DNA of 64,000 nucleotides, from contig NC_087072.1 in NCBI RefSeq assembly GCF_026151205.1, positions 14,420,169 to 14,484,168 of the forward strand. Reading direction: 5' to 3'. Position numbers and translations under genes: made by a program. Below are positions 32,501-44,283 of the stretch, piece after piece (position 1 is the stretch's first letter; every line of letters starts with the position of its first letter). The DNA is from Bolinopsis microptera (taxonomy: Eukaryota; Ctenophora; Tentaculata; Lobata; Bolinopsidae). Below the pieces are notes generated by a model. The model made no database searches. It was not told where the DNA came from and worked only from the letters and a program-made list of their open reading frames with translations.

Positions 32501-35500
32501 TGAACGAAAAATGCTTTAAAATGCTCATTTTTGAGAGCTAATCCGTTTTTTTCATTCAACACGTGACTATTAACACGTAATATTCCCTACCGTGACATGT
32601 CAAAGTAGGATTCAAGAAATGTGTTGCTCAAAAGTCATACTCATAGCAGCATCCACAATAGTAATGTCGAATAAGCCCCTCCTAGATAATGAATTTACAA
32701 ATTCACAAAGTCTTTGACAAACTATAACAATAAAGACATTTCGATTAATATTCGCTAATGTCCCATTTTGTAATCATTAGCTATCTGATGATCACAACTA
32801 GGAAAGTAGGAAGGGTTCTCAAATCGTAGGAGGTATCCTAGCACTCATTGGTTGAATATTACACTGTTATTTTAACATGAAAATATGAATATAAATTAAT
32901 TTCTTACTAGGATCTGAAATTTATGGGAGATGACGGTATCTAAATTGTGTTTATCACTGTGTTCATTATTAGTAACATAATGTAAGGATTAAATTAAGAA
33001 GTTAAGATAACTCTCTGATGGAATTAATTCTTCACAGAGATCTAAGTTAGGAATGATTGGAGTACGTACTTGATACTGTTGTCCAGAAGCGATCCCTGCC
33101 GAATCTACATAAAGTAACATAAAGTAAATATGGTATGTCTGGAACTCAATTTGTGACCACATGACATGTTATCACAACATTTTACTTTGCGTGTGAATGT
33201 ACGCTCAGAATGTGTGGCTGCATACAGATAATTTAATTTGCGATCTTATGACCCACCCTGAATATTGCACATTCAGAGCATAATTTGTAAGGACACCTCT
33301 AATCCATATTACTCAGAGTCTTTGTAATAAACCTTCTGAGCCCGTTATCTTCTGTTGAAGTAATGCAACGTATAAATTAAACTAACAGCAGCGTGTCAAT
33401 ATCTAAAATATACAAACTCCACGCAAAAACTCACTTTTATCAAAGCCCTTGCCAAAGTCCTTGCTGGTATATATACGTACTGTGTCCACCGTATCATAAA
33501 TCTGGGCACAGTTCGCACAGTCATAGTCACCGACCAGGGGTTTATCCTTTGAACTGATAAATATTAGATGAGGCATGACGGAAGTAATCAACGTGTTGAA
33601 CATTATAACCTAAGTTCATTAAGCACATTTGGTATTGACTAACACCTTGCATGCATTTCATTGCCAGTGTACTCACACTTCACTTTAAAAATATTTCTTT
33701 GATAGCTTTAACGTTTAAATACTTAAGCTAACCTAATAAAAGCAGTCAAGTCGGCTTTCGCAGATTCTGCAAGAATTGGAGTAGTAACAAATGGCTTTTC
33801 TTTCTTTGCAATATACAGACTTGGGTAGGCAACAACCAAAGTGGGTTTAGATACCTGAGGAGTTTATTTAAATATCATTGATATTAAAAACGTTTCTTTG
33901 AATTCTTTAAGTCCAACGGTAATAAAGCTCAATTTAAAACAGCAAATAAAATTACTGGAATCACGAAAGTCTTATTCCATACCTTGAATACTTTGGAAGC
34001 AAATGAGGCATCGAAAGAGTGGCTGCAAGAGTAGGAGCTCCTAAAGTCGTTCGTAAGCTCTTCGAATATCTGATACTCGATAGAATCCTTGTTTGATCCA
34101 GGGAACAGACCAATAACTTTAATTGTGGTCGGTTTTTCAGCCTGAGAGACAAATCCTCAATTATTAAATCTTGAGAGATACTTTATACCGTCAAATTCCG
34201 ATACAGTTCATTAGTTTAATTACTAATCACCACACCAAACATTTGCCGAATTCAAATTTGTAAAGTAACGTAATGTAAAGAAATTGAGCCAACCTCTCTT
34301 TTTTGGGAGCTTGCCGTGATTTCTACAGTGTGAGGATTCTTCTCGACCTTCATTGTGGACACAATATCAGGAGCAGTTCGGCCACCCTTAAATTCACTGA
34401 CTTTACCATTTCGGAATATCTTGAGACTGGGGTAACCTGTGACGTCAAACCTTTTGGCCAGATCTTTCTCTACAGTAGCATCAACAGTGGCCAAGAGAAT
34501 TCCTTCAGGTTTCAGTTGTTGGGCAGCTTTTTCGAATTCTGGTTTTAGTTTCTTGCAATGTCCGCACCTGTATGATTTTAAATCGAAATTAAATATAAAC
34601 AGGTGTTTACCATAATAACAATAGTATAACTATAAGAGATAATTCACATATTACAACATAAGCAAGGCTTGTATGGATCCAGTCCATCTTTGCTTGCAGT
34701 CATTCAGAAACCTGGTCACTAAACAGACAAGGAGATTAAGTGGCTCATGCTACACTATCACGCCAGATTGCTCAAAACTGCAAAGAGCAGCCAACTAAGT
34801 CACCCGACGTGCCAATTTGGCGATCGCAGCAGCCCAATGGTGGGAGAAATATATAATATGGGAGCCGGCCTCTTTGGAGCTGCATATCTGCTAACACTAT
34901 ACTTAACCATGAAGCGAAACTTAGTGGACAAAATTTAAGGCAAACTTAGTGGCGAAATCTTCCTACTAAGATCCCCTCCCCCTCCCCCCTGCTAACCCCT
35001 ACATTGAAACATGCAGTGCATTAAAATCACCTAATTCTATCATCGTTATTGGGGTCTACAGCAGTAGAAAATGGTTCGATGGGGAGCCTGAGAATAAGAA
35101 AATAATCTTACTGATGTAATTTTGCTCTTTTATCCAGCTTTAAATCAAGAATGAACTCAGCCACTGTTAGTGTTTCCAAACCCTCCCCCTAGGCTGCTCA
35201 CGCAATATGTGAATGATCTCTATTATATTATATTAAATAGGTTACACAATAAACTTTAGTGTTAATTTTAATATCATAAGTTGTTTGGCGAAAAAACCGT
35301 CACTTACCATGGTGCAAAGAACTCCACAAGCATCATCGGTTGATTATTAACAATTTCTTCAAAGTTATCAGTTGTCAGTTCAATGACTTCAGATTTTGGA
35401 GGAGCCCAATTTGAATCTGATAACTCCTTCATCTTCTCTACTATTTCAAATGTACTTCTTGCCCCTTCATAATCAATAGGCTCATCAACTCCTTTTTTAA

Positions 35501-36408
35501 AGATCTTCAGAGTTGGAAACCCTTGAACTCCATACTTGTTGCCACTTTCTTGGTGTTCATTTGCATCAATTTTTGCTAGGACCCCGACTGATCCTGCTTG
35601 TTTAAGTTCAAAAGCAGCAGCATCGTATTCGGGGGCTAACTTCTTGCAGTGACCACACCTGATGAACGATATTAAACTTTAAGTCAAACTATTCGAGAAT
35701 CAATGTAAACAAGTTCATAATTCCTATTATCAGAATCAACAAAAAATCGTTATTTACTCTATTTTATAAAATCTTAAACTTAATACCATTAAATAATTTG
35801 ACCATAATATATAGGATCTTGTATTGGTGGGAATTTGGTGTCGATTTGTTTGGACATACCTCAGATACTTAACCGATTAGCTTGCAGCTGTAGCAGGAAC
35901 CAAATTAAATATTTAATTATAATATTGCAGCAGCTACTTATCTGCAGGATACATGATGCCAGTTGAACTTGTACCATGTTATGATTTAAGTTGAAATTAA
36001 AGTATAAAATCGACCAGTTGTCATGCTTACCATGGAGCATAGAATTCAACCATAACAAGTTCCTGAGACTTGACAAATCCTTCGAAATTTGTGGGATTCA
36101 GTATATAGACTCCATTTTCAGTCTTGACTTCAGGGTCAATGTCTCCTTCTTCTTCTGGTGGGTCGATAAGGTCTGTCTCTCCTGTAAATCAGAATTTACA
36201 ATTATCAAAATCTACACTTACAACTCCTGGGCCAAATTTTTTGAGTGTTATTAGGATGGGTCTATTTTACAGATATAATAACATACAGGTTCTCATTCTA
36301 GCAGCATTTTTGAAATAATACAAAACGACAGTTGATTTTTTTAAACATACCTTCTTGAGATGCTATCAGCCACACCGAGAGTAGTAAGATCGTAATACTC
36401 TTCAACAT
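20537..36408 (-). CDS. PDIA4: PDIA4 / ERp72 protein disulfide isomerase, 12 exons
   Basis: An ER oxidoreductase that forms and shuffles disulfides in secretory proteins. Coding exons (minus strand): 36351-36408, 36031-36181, 35308-35658, 34294-34567, 33983-34141, 33733-33854, 33435-33553, 26031-26164, 25641-25772, 21616-21802, 21293-21426, 20537-20617. All have GT/AG boundaries and phases add up to 633 residues, close to mammalian ERp72. Order: signal peptide ([19 protein letters not shown]), short acidic segment, domain a0 with CGHC, domain a with CGHC, b and b' without active-site Cys pairs, domain a' with [12 protein letters not shown], and C-terminal REEL for ER retention. In a0 and a the Trp before CGHC is split by an intron at the same place; a' lacks that intron. 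Introns 7 and 9 contain a GPCR and a transporter gene. Exon 7 is the least conserved and its acceptor choice rests on keeping frame. Confidence 0.93.
23360..24944 (+). CDS. UNC93-like major facilitator protein, 2 exons
   Basis: Exon 1 is 23,360-23,491 (44 codons, ending GTC ATG before GTGAGT). Exon 2 is 23,673-24,944 after a ...TTTCAG acceptor, in phase 0, for 467 residues in all. The N-terminus ([20 protein letters not shown]), [17 protein letters not shown] and the TM4-5 region fit the UNC93/MFSD11 branch of the major facilitator superfamily. About 11-12 hydrophobic segments are visible, with a long hydrophilic loop between residues about 200 and 255. Family members include potassium-channel regulators and the UNC93B1 trafficking factor; the substrate here cannot be told. 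The whole gene lies antisense inside intron 9 of PDIA4. An AATAAA follows at 25,088. Confidence 0.8.
25088..25093 (+). promoter_or_regulatory. Polyadenylation signal of UNC93-like gene
   Basis: AATAAA 144 bp after the stop codon, followed by T-rich sequence. Confidence 0.5.
26860..28005 (-). CDS. Class A (rhodopsin-like) G-protein-coupled receptor, intronless
   Basis: A single 381-codon frame with seven hydrophobic segments. TM1 has the conserved Asn ([11 protein letters not shown]). A Cys at the top of TM3 (PWFCESWG) and one in extracellular loop 2 (WISCSPS) can form the usual disulfide. TM3 ends SVSRLLLL, so the Asp of the DRY motif is replaced by Ser. TM6 lacks CWxP and reads NVPF. TM7 keeps NPxxY as NPLMY, followed by a basic helix-8 region. 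NxT sites lie in the loop before TM5 (NTT). The ligand is unknown; loss of the DRY acid is common in lineage-specific chemosensory or peptide receptor expansions. It lies inside intron 7 of PDIA4 on the same strand. Confidence 0.85.
   Translation of the reverse strand: MFRTADLCLGGILSTISLLGSITNLFSLLYFRNESVRNKNKIFFQRLYMLICTVDLTICVTLFPMIEAAFLPQRRGQIFGIPWFCESWGILWTYLPIMSIFLLAVLSVSRLLLLMLPTMRLNPNLAWWLPGVYSAGVLTLILSLLFSKTLNMVYRPEWISCSPSVFHQDTNTTDLVQPGDVRRGLLITIIFSCLPGLSIIPIAVAAVLSLIYLRRSAIIAGNNLNTSAHQQYNATLTVITVTLLYVVLNVPFSLTVFGGIILNITLSRDTATEVTVHVYNTASLTDNPGINNYCYFIVFYLCICLNSFLNPLMYFWRMAGYRKYVRNVVRRKSRAEEGAPVLALRNVNLAVAPSTGLSVSPTTSVTYNSVNVGKQLPRVDE
28165..28455 (-). mobile_element. tRNA-Gly-derived SINE, copy 1
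   Basis: The head on the minus strand reads GGTGTAGTGGTAACACGATC, then GCCTCCCAAGCAG and GACCCGGGTTCAAATCCGG. This fits a tRNA-Gly(CCC) with its A-box, anticodon arm and B-box in order. A non-tRNA body of about 180 bp follows and ends in a T/GT-rich tail. A second copy is at 37,490-37,705. Confidence 0.8.
28440..28486. repeat. Perfect 15-bp inverted repeat at SINE head
   Basis: CCTGCCTTGTTTTAA and its reverse complement flank a 17-bp AT spacer. One arm is the first bases of the SINE. Confidence 0.8.
29685..30434. mobile_element. Poly-G-ended transposon with iterons, copy 2
   Basis: The 750-bp element starts GGGGGGAATGCAACGTCAAT and ends with its reverse complement (GTTGCATTCCCCCC). It is flanked by GTAAAATG on both sides (29,677-29,684 and 30,435-30,442). 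Four ATTAATGTCA-type iterons lie at each end, in the same orientation. Each block is followed by ATGTCAGT...ATACTGACATTAATTGAC. It has no coding capacity and lies in PDIA4 intron 7. Confidence 0.8.
30443..33434. other. PDIA4 intron 7, distal part
   Basis: Apart from the short tandem duplication at 32,037-32,135, no gene or known repeat was recognised. Short runs of GGGTTAGGGTT near 31,390 and 31,430 are too brief to be telomeric arrays. Confidence 0.4.
32037..32135. repeat. 49/50-bp tandem duplication
   Basis: Two units starting AACGAGCAMCAAGACAAACT with two differences. Confidence 0.85.
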
Positions 36409-37489
36409 ATCGAGCTAAATGGGATAACAGTGAGTTTATCTGGTGCTATGGCTTGAAATGCTAATAAATGACAGAAAGTGATAATACAGATTCATCACAT
36501 ACAGCTGGACCTGGAAAAATCGTCAAAAAATGAGGTCAAAGATTTTCAAAATCGAATTAAAAATTTTCTGAGGCCTATCTCAAAAATCGGCTCGATACTT
36601 CTCTTCTAAATGATCCCTAGAACATATCCTGAAAGTTTCAGGGTGATTGCTCAAAAAATGTAGGAGAAGATAGATTTTTAGACTCGATTTTCAGGACGCG
36701 CGATTGAAAATCGCTCGCGCAATACAATTACACATGAGCGCTGACCTTTGACCAGCGATAATTTCGGCTAGGAACAATATTTTTCCATGGGACCAATAGC
36801 AGCTGATAGATATCACTCCCCTCTATCAGAAACAACTATAAAATCAATTTCGAGAGAATTTTGATGAAGACCCCCCCGGCCCCCTTAAGAACAACTTCTT
36901 TACCTGCACATGAGGGTTCTTAGTATTTAAATTTAAAAAGGCCTCAATAGACTTCTATATGCCTCTTCTTTTCCTTCAGTAGATTATAAAAAAGCACTGT
37001 TAATTGGGTATGATAACCTCAAATCTCAATTGCATGCCGGGTGTCATTGTTTCACAGCTTGACAAGAACATTTACTGTTGGTATATTTTTTAACCAATTT
37101 GTGTTGTTACTAGAAGTGTTACTTAATTTAGAAAAAATTACTCAAAGTTAGAAAGTATATATAACTCAATCTTTTACCAAGCCATATGCACTTCTGAGAG
37201 AGTAGATTTAGTCCTACGAACTTCTCAGAGATAATATCAGTCTCACACCCATCAACTTGAGCTTGAGATAATTATGGAAAACAAAATTTAAGGTTCAAAC
37301 AAAATTGTTTGTTGAGCAGCTTCTGGGAGTGCAGAACTGGAATTGCATCATGTGATTAAATAGTGTTGGAGTGAGCATTATTAAATTAAGCTTTTGTGAT
37401 TTCTCATTTCTGTGGCCCTGTCAGCTTATCTGATTTACCGAAAAATTCAAGATTCGCATAAAAATTGTTTAAAACATTTTAAAATCAGT
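36409..37489. other. Upstream region of PDIA4, no gene seen
   Basis: This should contain the PDIA4 promoter. I looked for an ER stress element (CCAAT-N9-CCACG) and found no full match. Inverted GATTTTCAAAATCG and CGCGCGATTGAAAATCGCTCGCGC-like pieces near 36,535 and 36,700 suggest an unclassified repeat. Confidence 0.35.
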
Positions 37490-37705
37490 CCCAGAGTTGG
37501 GATGGCCTGATGTGCTTATTTCTTTTTCTTTAACCCTGAGCACTTTACTAGCTGTATGGAGGTTAGTTCTACAAGCCAGGGAGTGCAAGTGTGCACCAAT
37601 GCTGTACTAATTTGCAGCTTGCTGACTGACTGACTTGCATCAGACCAGGTTTGAACCCGCGAACTTCTGCATGAGAGGTGATCATGTTGCCACTTCATCA
37701 CCCAG
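37490..37705 (-). mobile_element. tRNA-Gly-derived SINE, copy 2
   Basis: It shares the body (GTTGGGATGGCCTGATGTGC) and a decayed head with the copy at 28,165-28,455. The B-box has changed to GGTTTGAACCCG in plus orientation. It is older and more diverged. Confidence 0.7.
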
Positions 37706-38172
37706 GAGGTATTTGGCTATACCATTCTATTAATGTTTTATAGTGAAACTATGGTTTAAGATGCAATTTAAAACGAAAAACAGTTGTTCGCAATGGTTAC
37801 TAAAATAAACTTTTTCCAAAAAATATAATTACGGTAGTACACACTACACAGCCCATACCGAATTATCTGCTAACGAAAGAGTTCAGCTATGAAAACCTCA
37901 TTCACGTCATATCGACACTATGCGATAAAGATTTTTGTTGAAACATAATCCAGAATAGCTATACACCACCACAATAGATTTAGCAATCAGTGTGCAAAAT
38001 AACTGGCCCATGGCCAATCATTGTTGCTCTGTTTTTTTACATTTTAGCTTTGAAGCGTTCATGTTTGAGCTTAAGTGCTTAACATTGGGGACATAGTTGA
38101 TAGCTATTGACGCACACAGCTGGATAAACTTTCCATGATAAGTCAAAACTACCATTAAATAGTAAACTGGTA

Positions 38173-38820
38173 CAGAGGCGGCTCGTGGGAGCTGGCTGCC
38201 AGTTTTGTTGGGTGTCCGACCGACTGGGGGGCCGCCCCAAGCTCCCCCCCCCCCCCCTCCCCCCCCCCCCCTAAGAACCGGCGGTTTTCTACCTATTAAC
38301 CGATGACTGCATACAATACCATTACCATAGCAGAGAGTTAATTAATTAATTAAATTATTCCAACGTACATTACAGTTACACACAGGCCACAGTGCCTCAT
38401 GTATGTAATGTGTCACAGGCGAAGCAAATAATTAAAAACAAAAACTTATAACATGAGTGAAACAGGACACACACGTGTACGATCTCAGCCGCGCGGTATC
38501 ATAACAGTTCAGATTGCAAGGTGGCCTGGACAACCAAATCATATAGATTACCTGTAGTAGATGCGCTTGATGTGCTTTGAACCCGTTTACAATTAACTAT
38601 GTGTTAAAACTGCGCATCTTAGTTGTCCAAACGAGGATTGGACACCGGACACCCTACAACACAAAATTTCACAAAGATCATGCGTGCGCTTACATTCGAA
38701 CGTTTGAATGAATAAAGAGCTTTATATTGCGGTTCAATAAGTTAATAATTTAAATCTAGCCACCAGATAATAATTTTAGGGCGTCCACGGACGCCTGGAC
38801 GCTCTCAACAGCCGCCTCTG
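38173..38820. mobile_element. hAT-like element with CAGAGGCGGCT ends
   Basis: The terminal inverted repeat CAGAGGCGGCT is found at both ends. Flanks AACTGGTA and AACCGATA agree at 6 of 8 bases, as expected for an old 8-bp duplication. The 648-bp interior has GGACACC/GGTGTCC repeats and a C-run at 38,243-38,271, and no ORF. Confidence 0.6.
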
Positions 38821-38942
38821 AACCGATAATAATAAATGATTCAACAAATCGTTTAATACAGTAATACTTCATTGTATTGATGGCACTCTTAATACATATG
38901 ACAAGTACCATGTCTATGCTTACTTCAGTAGCTACAAACATT

Positions 38943-39012
38943 TTGTAGCGCGATGCACTACTGGGTCGCGCGCGCATCAAATAATGCTTCTCGCAACCAC
39001 AGTAGTGTGCAA
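38943..39012. mobile_element. MITE family 2 copy
   Basis: It begins TTGTAGCGCGATGCACTAC like the copy at 17,522 and ends GTGTGCAA. Flanks ACAAACATT and ACCAACATT match at 8 of 9. Confidence 0.55.
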
Positions 39013-41792
39013 ACCAACATTCGAACCACCAGCAGCTGGTGGTCAATTTCCTACGAACGCGACTTAATTTTGGTTCAGACTGGAGTCGAGCGCTACGTTA
39101 TAGCTGTATATATAGCTCGTTTCACGACGAAATCTTCATTTATTGAGTTTGTCTGTCGATTATGTTGGAGTTTGTATTTTTAATTTTGTACTCGAATACT
39201 GTTAATTTATTTTTATTAAATAGTTGTTTTTCGTAACAGCACACTAGTACGTGATTCCTTTTGTTATTCTTACATAATTAGGAAGATTTTAAACTTCAAT
39301 ACTATAAATAATCAAATATTTACGAACACCGATCATCGGTATGTACCCATTATGCATTATTGGTATCGAAGTCTTATGTTGAGCTGGATATCGAAAAATT
39401 TCAAAATGTAAGGCTGTAATTTTGTACTTGTTTAGGTGTAGAACTAGGATTAACAACTTGATTGCTAGGAGCTAGGAAGAGATTTTAGTAATGATGACCC
39501 TTTAAACTTAAACTATATCTCTAGTGCACTTCGATCGGTTTTCTTTTCAATTTTGATAAAACCTAGTCGTGATCTTTGTTTCAGAACTTCACTAATTTAT
39601 TAAGTTTTGTAGTTTATATAGACGGAACATGAGCAGATACCATTTGATTAATTATAATATTTCCGATTTGAAATATTATTCTGTCGGAGTTTGAGTTCAA
39701 CATGGACACATTTATTAACATCCCGCATGAATTTGTGTCGTCTTTACAATTTTTTGCGCTGAATTTGTATGCTTATTAATACTGCCGCATGATATCAGTA
39801 GCTGCTATAAAACTAGATTGTATAGCATGTGTATTATACGATGTTTCCCACGTAAAAATCGCAGGTTGTTTTGGTGCGGCTGGGCACTCTACTGGTGATT
39901 GACACCAGAGACTGAGAAAAACTTTGACATAATTTTCAAGTTTGATATGACCTAATAACTACCACATTTACAGGAAGTATGGTAATACATTCTTGTCAGC
40001 TGTCTGGGCAAATCTTCTCTCGCAGAATTGGATTAAAATTTAATGTATTTTATTTCTCACTTCCAACGATGTCGCAATTATTAGGTAAAATTTGAAGTTA
40101 TTTTGAGATTCAATTAATAAATTTTAGATTGCAGCTTGATATCACTTAGTATGTACATTGTACTCGGTTGCAAGGGTAGAACTTATGAGAATACTATCAT
40201 AGTATTATTGCACTATACTATTATGGGTTCATCAAAGTTCGTATCATGATTTGTCACAATTAAACCATCGAGTCACTTGAGGAAACCCGTTAAAGCTCGC
40301 AATTGGCGACGAGATAAAGTTTGTGGTACCTCTAGATGTTAAGTTAACTCTTAGGCTCCAATCTTCCTTACTATACCTACCACTCCTTCTTCCTTGATAA
40401 GAAGTAGATCCATCTGGAACAGTGAGCTGCTTCTTCCCTTCTATCCCGTACTAGCCTACTCAGCTCTCTCCAAACCGTGAACAACTACTCCCGGTGCTAG
40501 AACTTTAACCGCATAATTATAACAGCACAATTCTTTCGCTTGAATCTCAGTCTGCTGTAAGACTGCTGAATCACTTGTATGATTCAGCAATCTGCTCTTT
40601 AGATGGTACCGTTACCTCCCGCCATAAGACTGTGCCGTCTTGGTGACCTTGAGAATATCATAAGGTCCGATATATAAAAGCACTATCCAATATCGAGACC
40701 CACTCAGGATCCCAAACCACGACTCCTTTCGGTCGTCTGTACTTGCTTTTTTCCTCCCAGCATGGACTAAGTCAATGATACTGTCTTACATCGCTGGCCT
40801 TGTTCTTATAAGTGTTCACTCGGCGCTCACAAGATAACATGTTCAGAGATCTGTTGCAGAACCTTGTCGTGCCGTCATTTATATACTCCTTGACTAAGAG
40901 CTACTTTACACCTACAGCAAAAATGTGCTAAATGATACCCATCCTCTCCTCACATTACTGTACTTGCACTTACCATCCTCATCTTCGCCATAGAGGTGGT
41001 TAAGAGGGTGACGTACACAGCATCTAGCACGAATCCAATAAGTGAGTCTACAGTGCGTGTCGAAATACATTGCATGTACCCTTATATATTAATTGAGACA
41101 GAATTTTAATAAATCAACAAATTCTTAAAATTTAAAAAGGTAGAATTTAATTCTATGGCATTTATTGAAACCTGCTTTTTTAAAGTTGAGAATTGGTTTC
41201 AATTTCTAGAATATCACGATAATGTTGACTCAAAACTGTTTCAGGCAGCTATCAAGTCTCAAGATATGACATAATTTGATAGAATGTTAGTACCAACGCT
41301 ATCAGTGCATTGAAGTCGAGTTCTCGATACAGGTATTATAATTAGGTTCTATCGACCGTTTTTGTAGTCTTAACTCATTTTTATTTGTTATTATACGACC
41401 AATTAAAACCTAGCAAACCAGACTTCTTTATGTGCTAAATGTTACTTTAACCTTAATAATAGCAGCATTGTGGCAGATATCCAGTTACATTTTTTCCAGC
41501 CGTATATTATAAATATACAGGGTGGGCCAAAAGTCAGTGTGCAAACGTTGGCATTAATAGCTCAGTCACTGAGTGCCCAATTGAAATAATTGGTTCTGGT
41601 ATGACTTACTACCACCACTGGTTCGAGAAATTTGTCAAATCGAAACATATTTGTGTTCATTGTTTTCAAAAGAAGGTTCATTTTCGCATTTATTTGATAG
41701 TTTGGATAATCGGATCGAGCCAAATTTTATTGAATTGTGTTTAGCCATTTAAATTACGTTTGCTCTAAAAAAATGAGAGTTTATATATAGAG
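39013..41792. other. Intergenic, no host gene seen
   Basis: Mostly AT-rich. The only coding-like trace is the degenerate pol-like stretch at 40,620-40,860. A GGGTGGGCCAAAAGT motif at 41,520 recalls mariner-type ends but has no partner. Confidence 0.35.
40620..40860 (-). pseudogene. Degenerate retroelement integrase-like C-terminus
   Basis: Broken minus-strand frames read RRPKGVVVWDPEWV and YIGPYDILKVTKT, which recall the GPY/F block after integrase in Gypsy-type elements. Several frame changes are needed, so this is a weak call. Confidence 0.2.
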
Positions 41793-41814
41793 AGTATATA
41801 TATATTACTCATGC

Positions 41815-41856
41815 AACTAAGATAAATTGAGTATAAATACTCAATTTATCTTAGTT
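41815..41856. repeat. 42-bp near-perfect palindrome
   Basis: Twenty-base arms AACTAAGATAAATTGAGTAT around an AA spacer. The same palindrome recurs at 43,063-43,104 in the second unit. Confidence 0.9.
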
Positions 41857-42581
41857 TAAGTTCCAAGTTATATAACTCATTTTCTAAAGGTCTCGTAAAC
41901 TTTAATCAATTTCAGAGGGTGTGGCCTCTTTTTCACTGAAAAGACGCCATCAGATTTCATTGCATTCTGGGACCAATTTTGGTGTGATTTAAAGTATCCT
42001 ACAAATTGGTGTTTACTGTTTCGACTTTTGTAAAATCACTGTAACAATATAATCTGTATTCTTATAGTTTCAACCATAATAGTGAAATAGAGGGGCTGGC
42101 CAATAGCCACACCCTCTGTAATTGATTTAAGTCTACGAAACTTTCAGAAATTTGTGTGTAATTCGGAGATAAATTAAACAAGTTGTTATCGGCCACCATG
42201 TGTAAACGGAATGTTCTAGCAGACTGTATAATACTATAACATACATTTTCTTACACACACATAATCTAATCTCTGGAATGTTGCTATGATATCTATGGCA
42301 ATGTTTTGATACTGTGTATTATCATGATTATGCCTTACAGGCCGATCTTCCGATGGAGTTTCGGTTGCCATGGCAACACATCAATATGATAAAGAATTTG
42401 TAAATGCAGTCACAACTCTGTCGTGTACACTGTACGGTGCGAGCGGTTATTTTATGATAGGTAACATCTACTTTTTCAGCATTTGCGGGATGACCAGTTC
42501 ACACGTATATTTTCGCAGACACAACTTCGCATAAAATTATATCCAATTATTCTATAACCAATTATCTACACGGACTTCTGT

Positions 42582-42972
42582 CTAAATATGAATGAAATCG
42601 AGAAAACCAAATATTATATGTTTCATCCTGAAGTGCAGTGCTGAGTTCTCAGGCAGTAAAATCATGATCCTGATAGATATCGAAGTCTCCTTAAATGATT
42701 GTCTCTGCTGCTTAATATATCTGGATTGTCGTTGGGAGGCGATGCAGATTTGTTTACTTTTAAGGGGGAGGTTCTGCTCAGCAGGAGAAAGAGGTGATGC
42801 ACATTTTGTATTTGTCTGACATGTAGGACTTGAGCCACGTTTCCGTAAGTGCAATAAACGGTAACGAGTGGTTTTTGGATTTCTCCTGAATAAGAGCTGA
42901 GATTTTTGGCACTTCCCATATACTCGCACTTGATGCACAGGATTCATGGACTGGACATTTAAGACGAGGCAT
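42582..42972 (-). pseudogene. LINE endonuclease-like fragment, unit 1
   Basis: The minus-strand frame contains LPFIALTETWLKSYMSD. The TETWL block is the hallmark of the apurinic-type endonuclease at the start of LINE ORF2. Frame changes follow within 40 codons, so it is dead. Confidence 0.45.
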
Positions 42973-43040
42973 GAGGAATAACGGGCACGTGCAGTGTATC
43001 CTCTGAGGCGGTAGGAACTGCTGGTAGTGGTATAGTGGGT

Positions 43041-44283
43041 AGTATATATATATTACTCATGCAACTAAGATAAATTGAGTATAAATACTCAATTTATCTT
43101 AGTTTAAGTTGCAAGTTATATAACTCATTTTCTAAAGGTCTCGTAAACTTTAATCAATTACAGAGAGTGTGGCCTCTTTTTCACTGAAAAGACGCCATCA
43201 GATTTCATTGCATTCTGGGACCAATTTTGGTGTGATTTAAAGTATCCTACAAATTGGTGTTTACTGTTTCGACTTTTGTAAAATCACTGTAACAATATAA
43301 TCTGTATTCTTATAGTTTCAACCATAATAGTGAAATAGAGGGGCTGGCCAATAGCCACACCCTCTGTAATTGATTTAAGTCTACGAAACTTTCAGAAATT
43401 TGTGTGTAATTCGGAGATAAATTAAACAAGTTGTTATCGGCCACCATGTGTAAACGGAATGTTCTAGCAGACTGTATAATACTATAACATACATTTTCTT
43501 ACACACACATAATCTAATCTCTGGAATGTTGCTATGATATCTATGGCAATGTTTTGATACTGTGTATTATCATGATTATGCCTTACAGGCCGATCTTCCG
43601 ATGGAGTTTCGGTTGCCATGGCAACACATCAATATGATAAAGAATTTGTAAACGCAGTCACAACTCTGTCGTGTACACTGTACGGTGCGAGCGGTTATTT
43701 TATGATAGGTAACATCTACTTTTTCAGCATTTGCGGGATGACCAGTTCACACGTATATTTTCGCAGACACAACTTCGCATAAAATTATATCCAATTATTC
43801 TATAACCAATTATCTACACGGACTTCTGTCTAAATATGAATGAAATCGAGAAAACCAAATATTATATGTTTCATCCTGAAGTGCTGAGTTCTCAGGCAGT
43901 ATAATCATGATCCTGATAGATATCGAAGTCTCCTTAAATGATTGTCTCTGCTGCTTAATATATCTGGATTGTCGTTGGGAGGCGATGCAGATTTGTTTAC
44001 TTTTAAGGGGGAGGTTCTGCTCAGCAGGAGAAAGAGGTGATGCACATTTTGTATTTGTCTGACATGTAGGACTTGAGCCACGTTTCCGTAAGTGCAATAA
44101 ACGGTAACGAGTGGTTTTTGGATTTCTCCTGAATAAGAGCTGAGATTTTTGGCACTTCCCATATACTCGCACTTGATGCACTAGGATTCATGGACTGGAC
44201 ATTTAAGACGAGGCATGAGGAATAACGGGCACGTGCAGTGTATCCTCTGAGGCGGTAGGAACTGCTGGTAGTGGTATAGTGGG
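43041..44283. repeat. 1.25-kb tandem duplication, unit 2
   Basis: Second unit of the duplication. Its right edge continues into unduplicated LINE sequence, which shows that unit 2 keeps the original junction. Confidence 0.9.

Larger units (their letters stand above)
41793..43040. repeat. 1.25-kb tandem duplication, unit 1
   Basis: It matches 43,041-44,283 base for base apart from a handful of changes and small indels (for example a 5-bp difference near 42,637/43,883). Both units start AGTATATATATATTACTC and end GGTAGTGGTATAGTGGG. Confidence 0.9.

Noticed and set aside
41519-41545. Mariner-type terminus (GGGTGGGCCAAAAGT)
   Set aside because: No inverted partner or TA duplication was found nearby.
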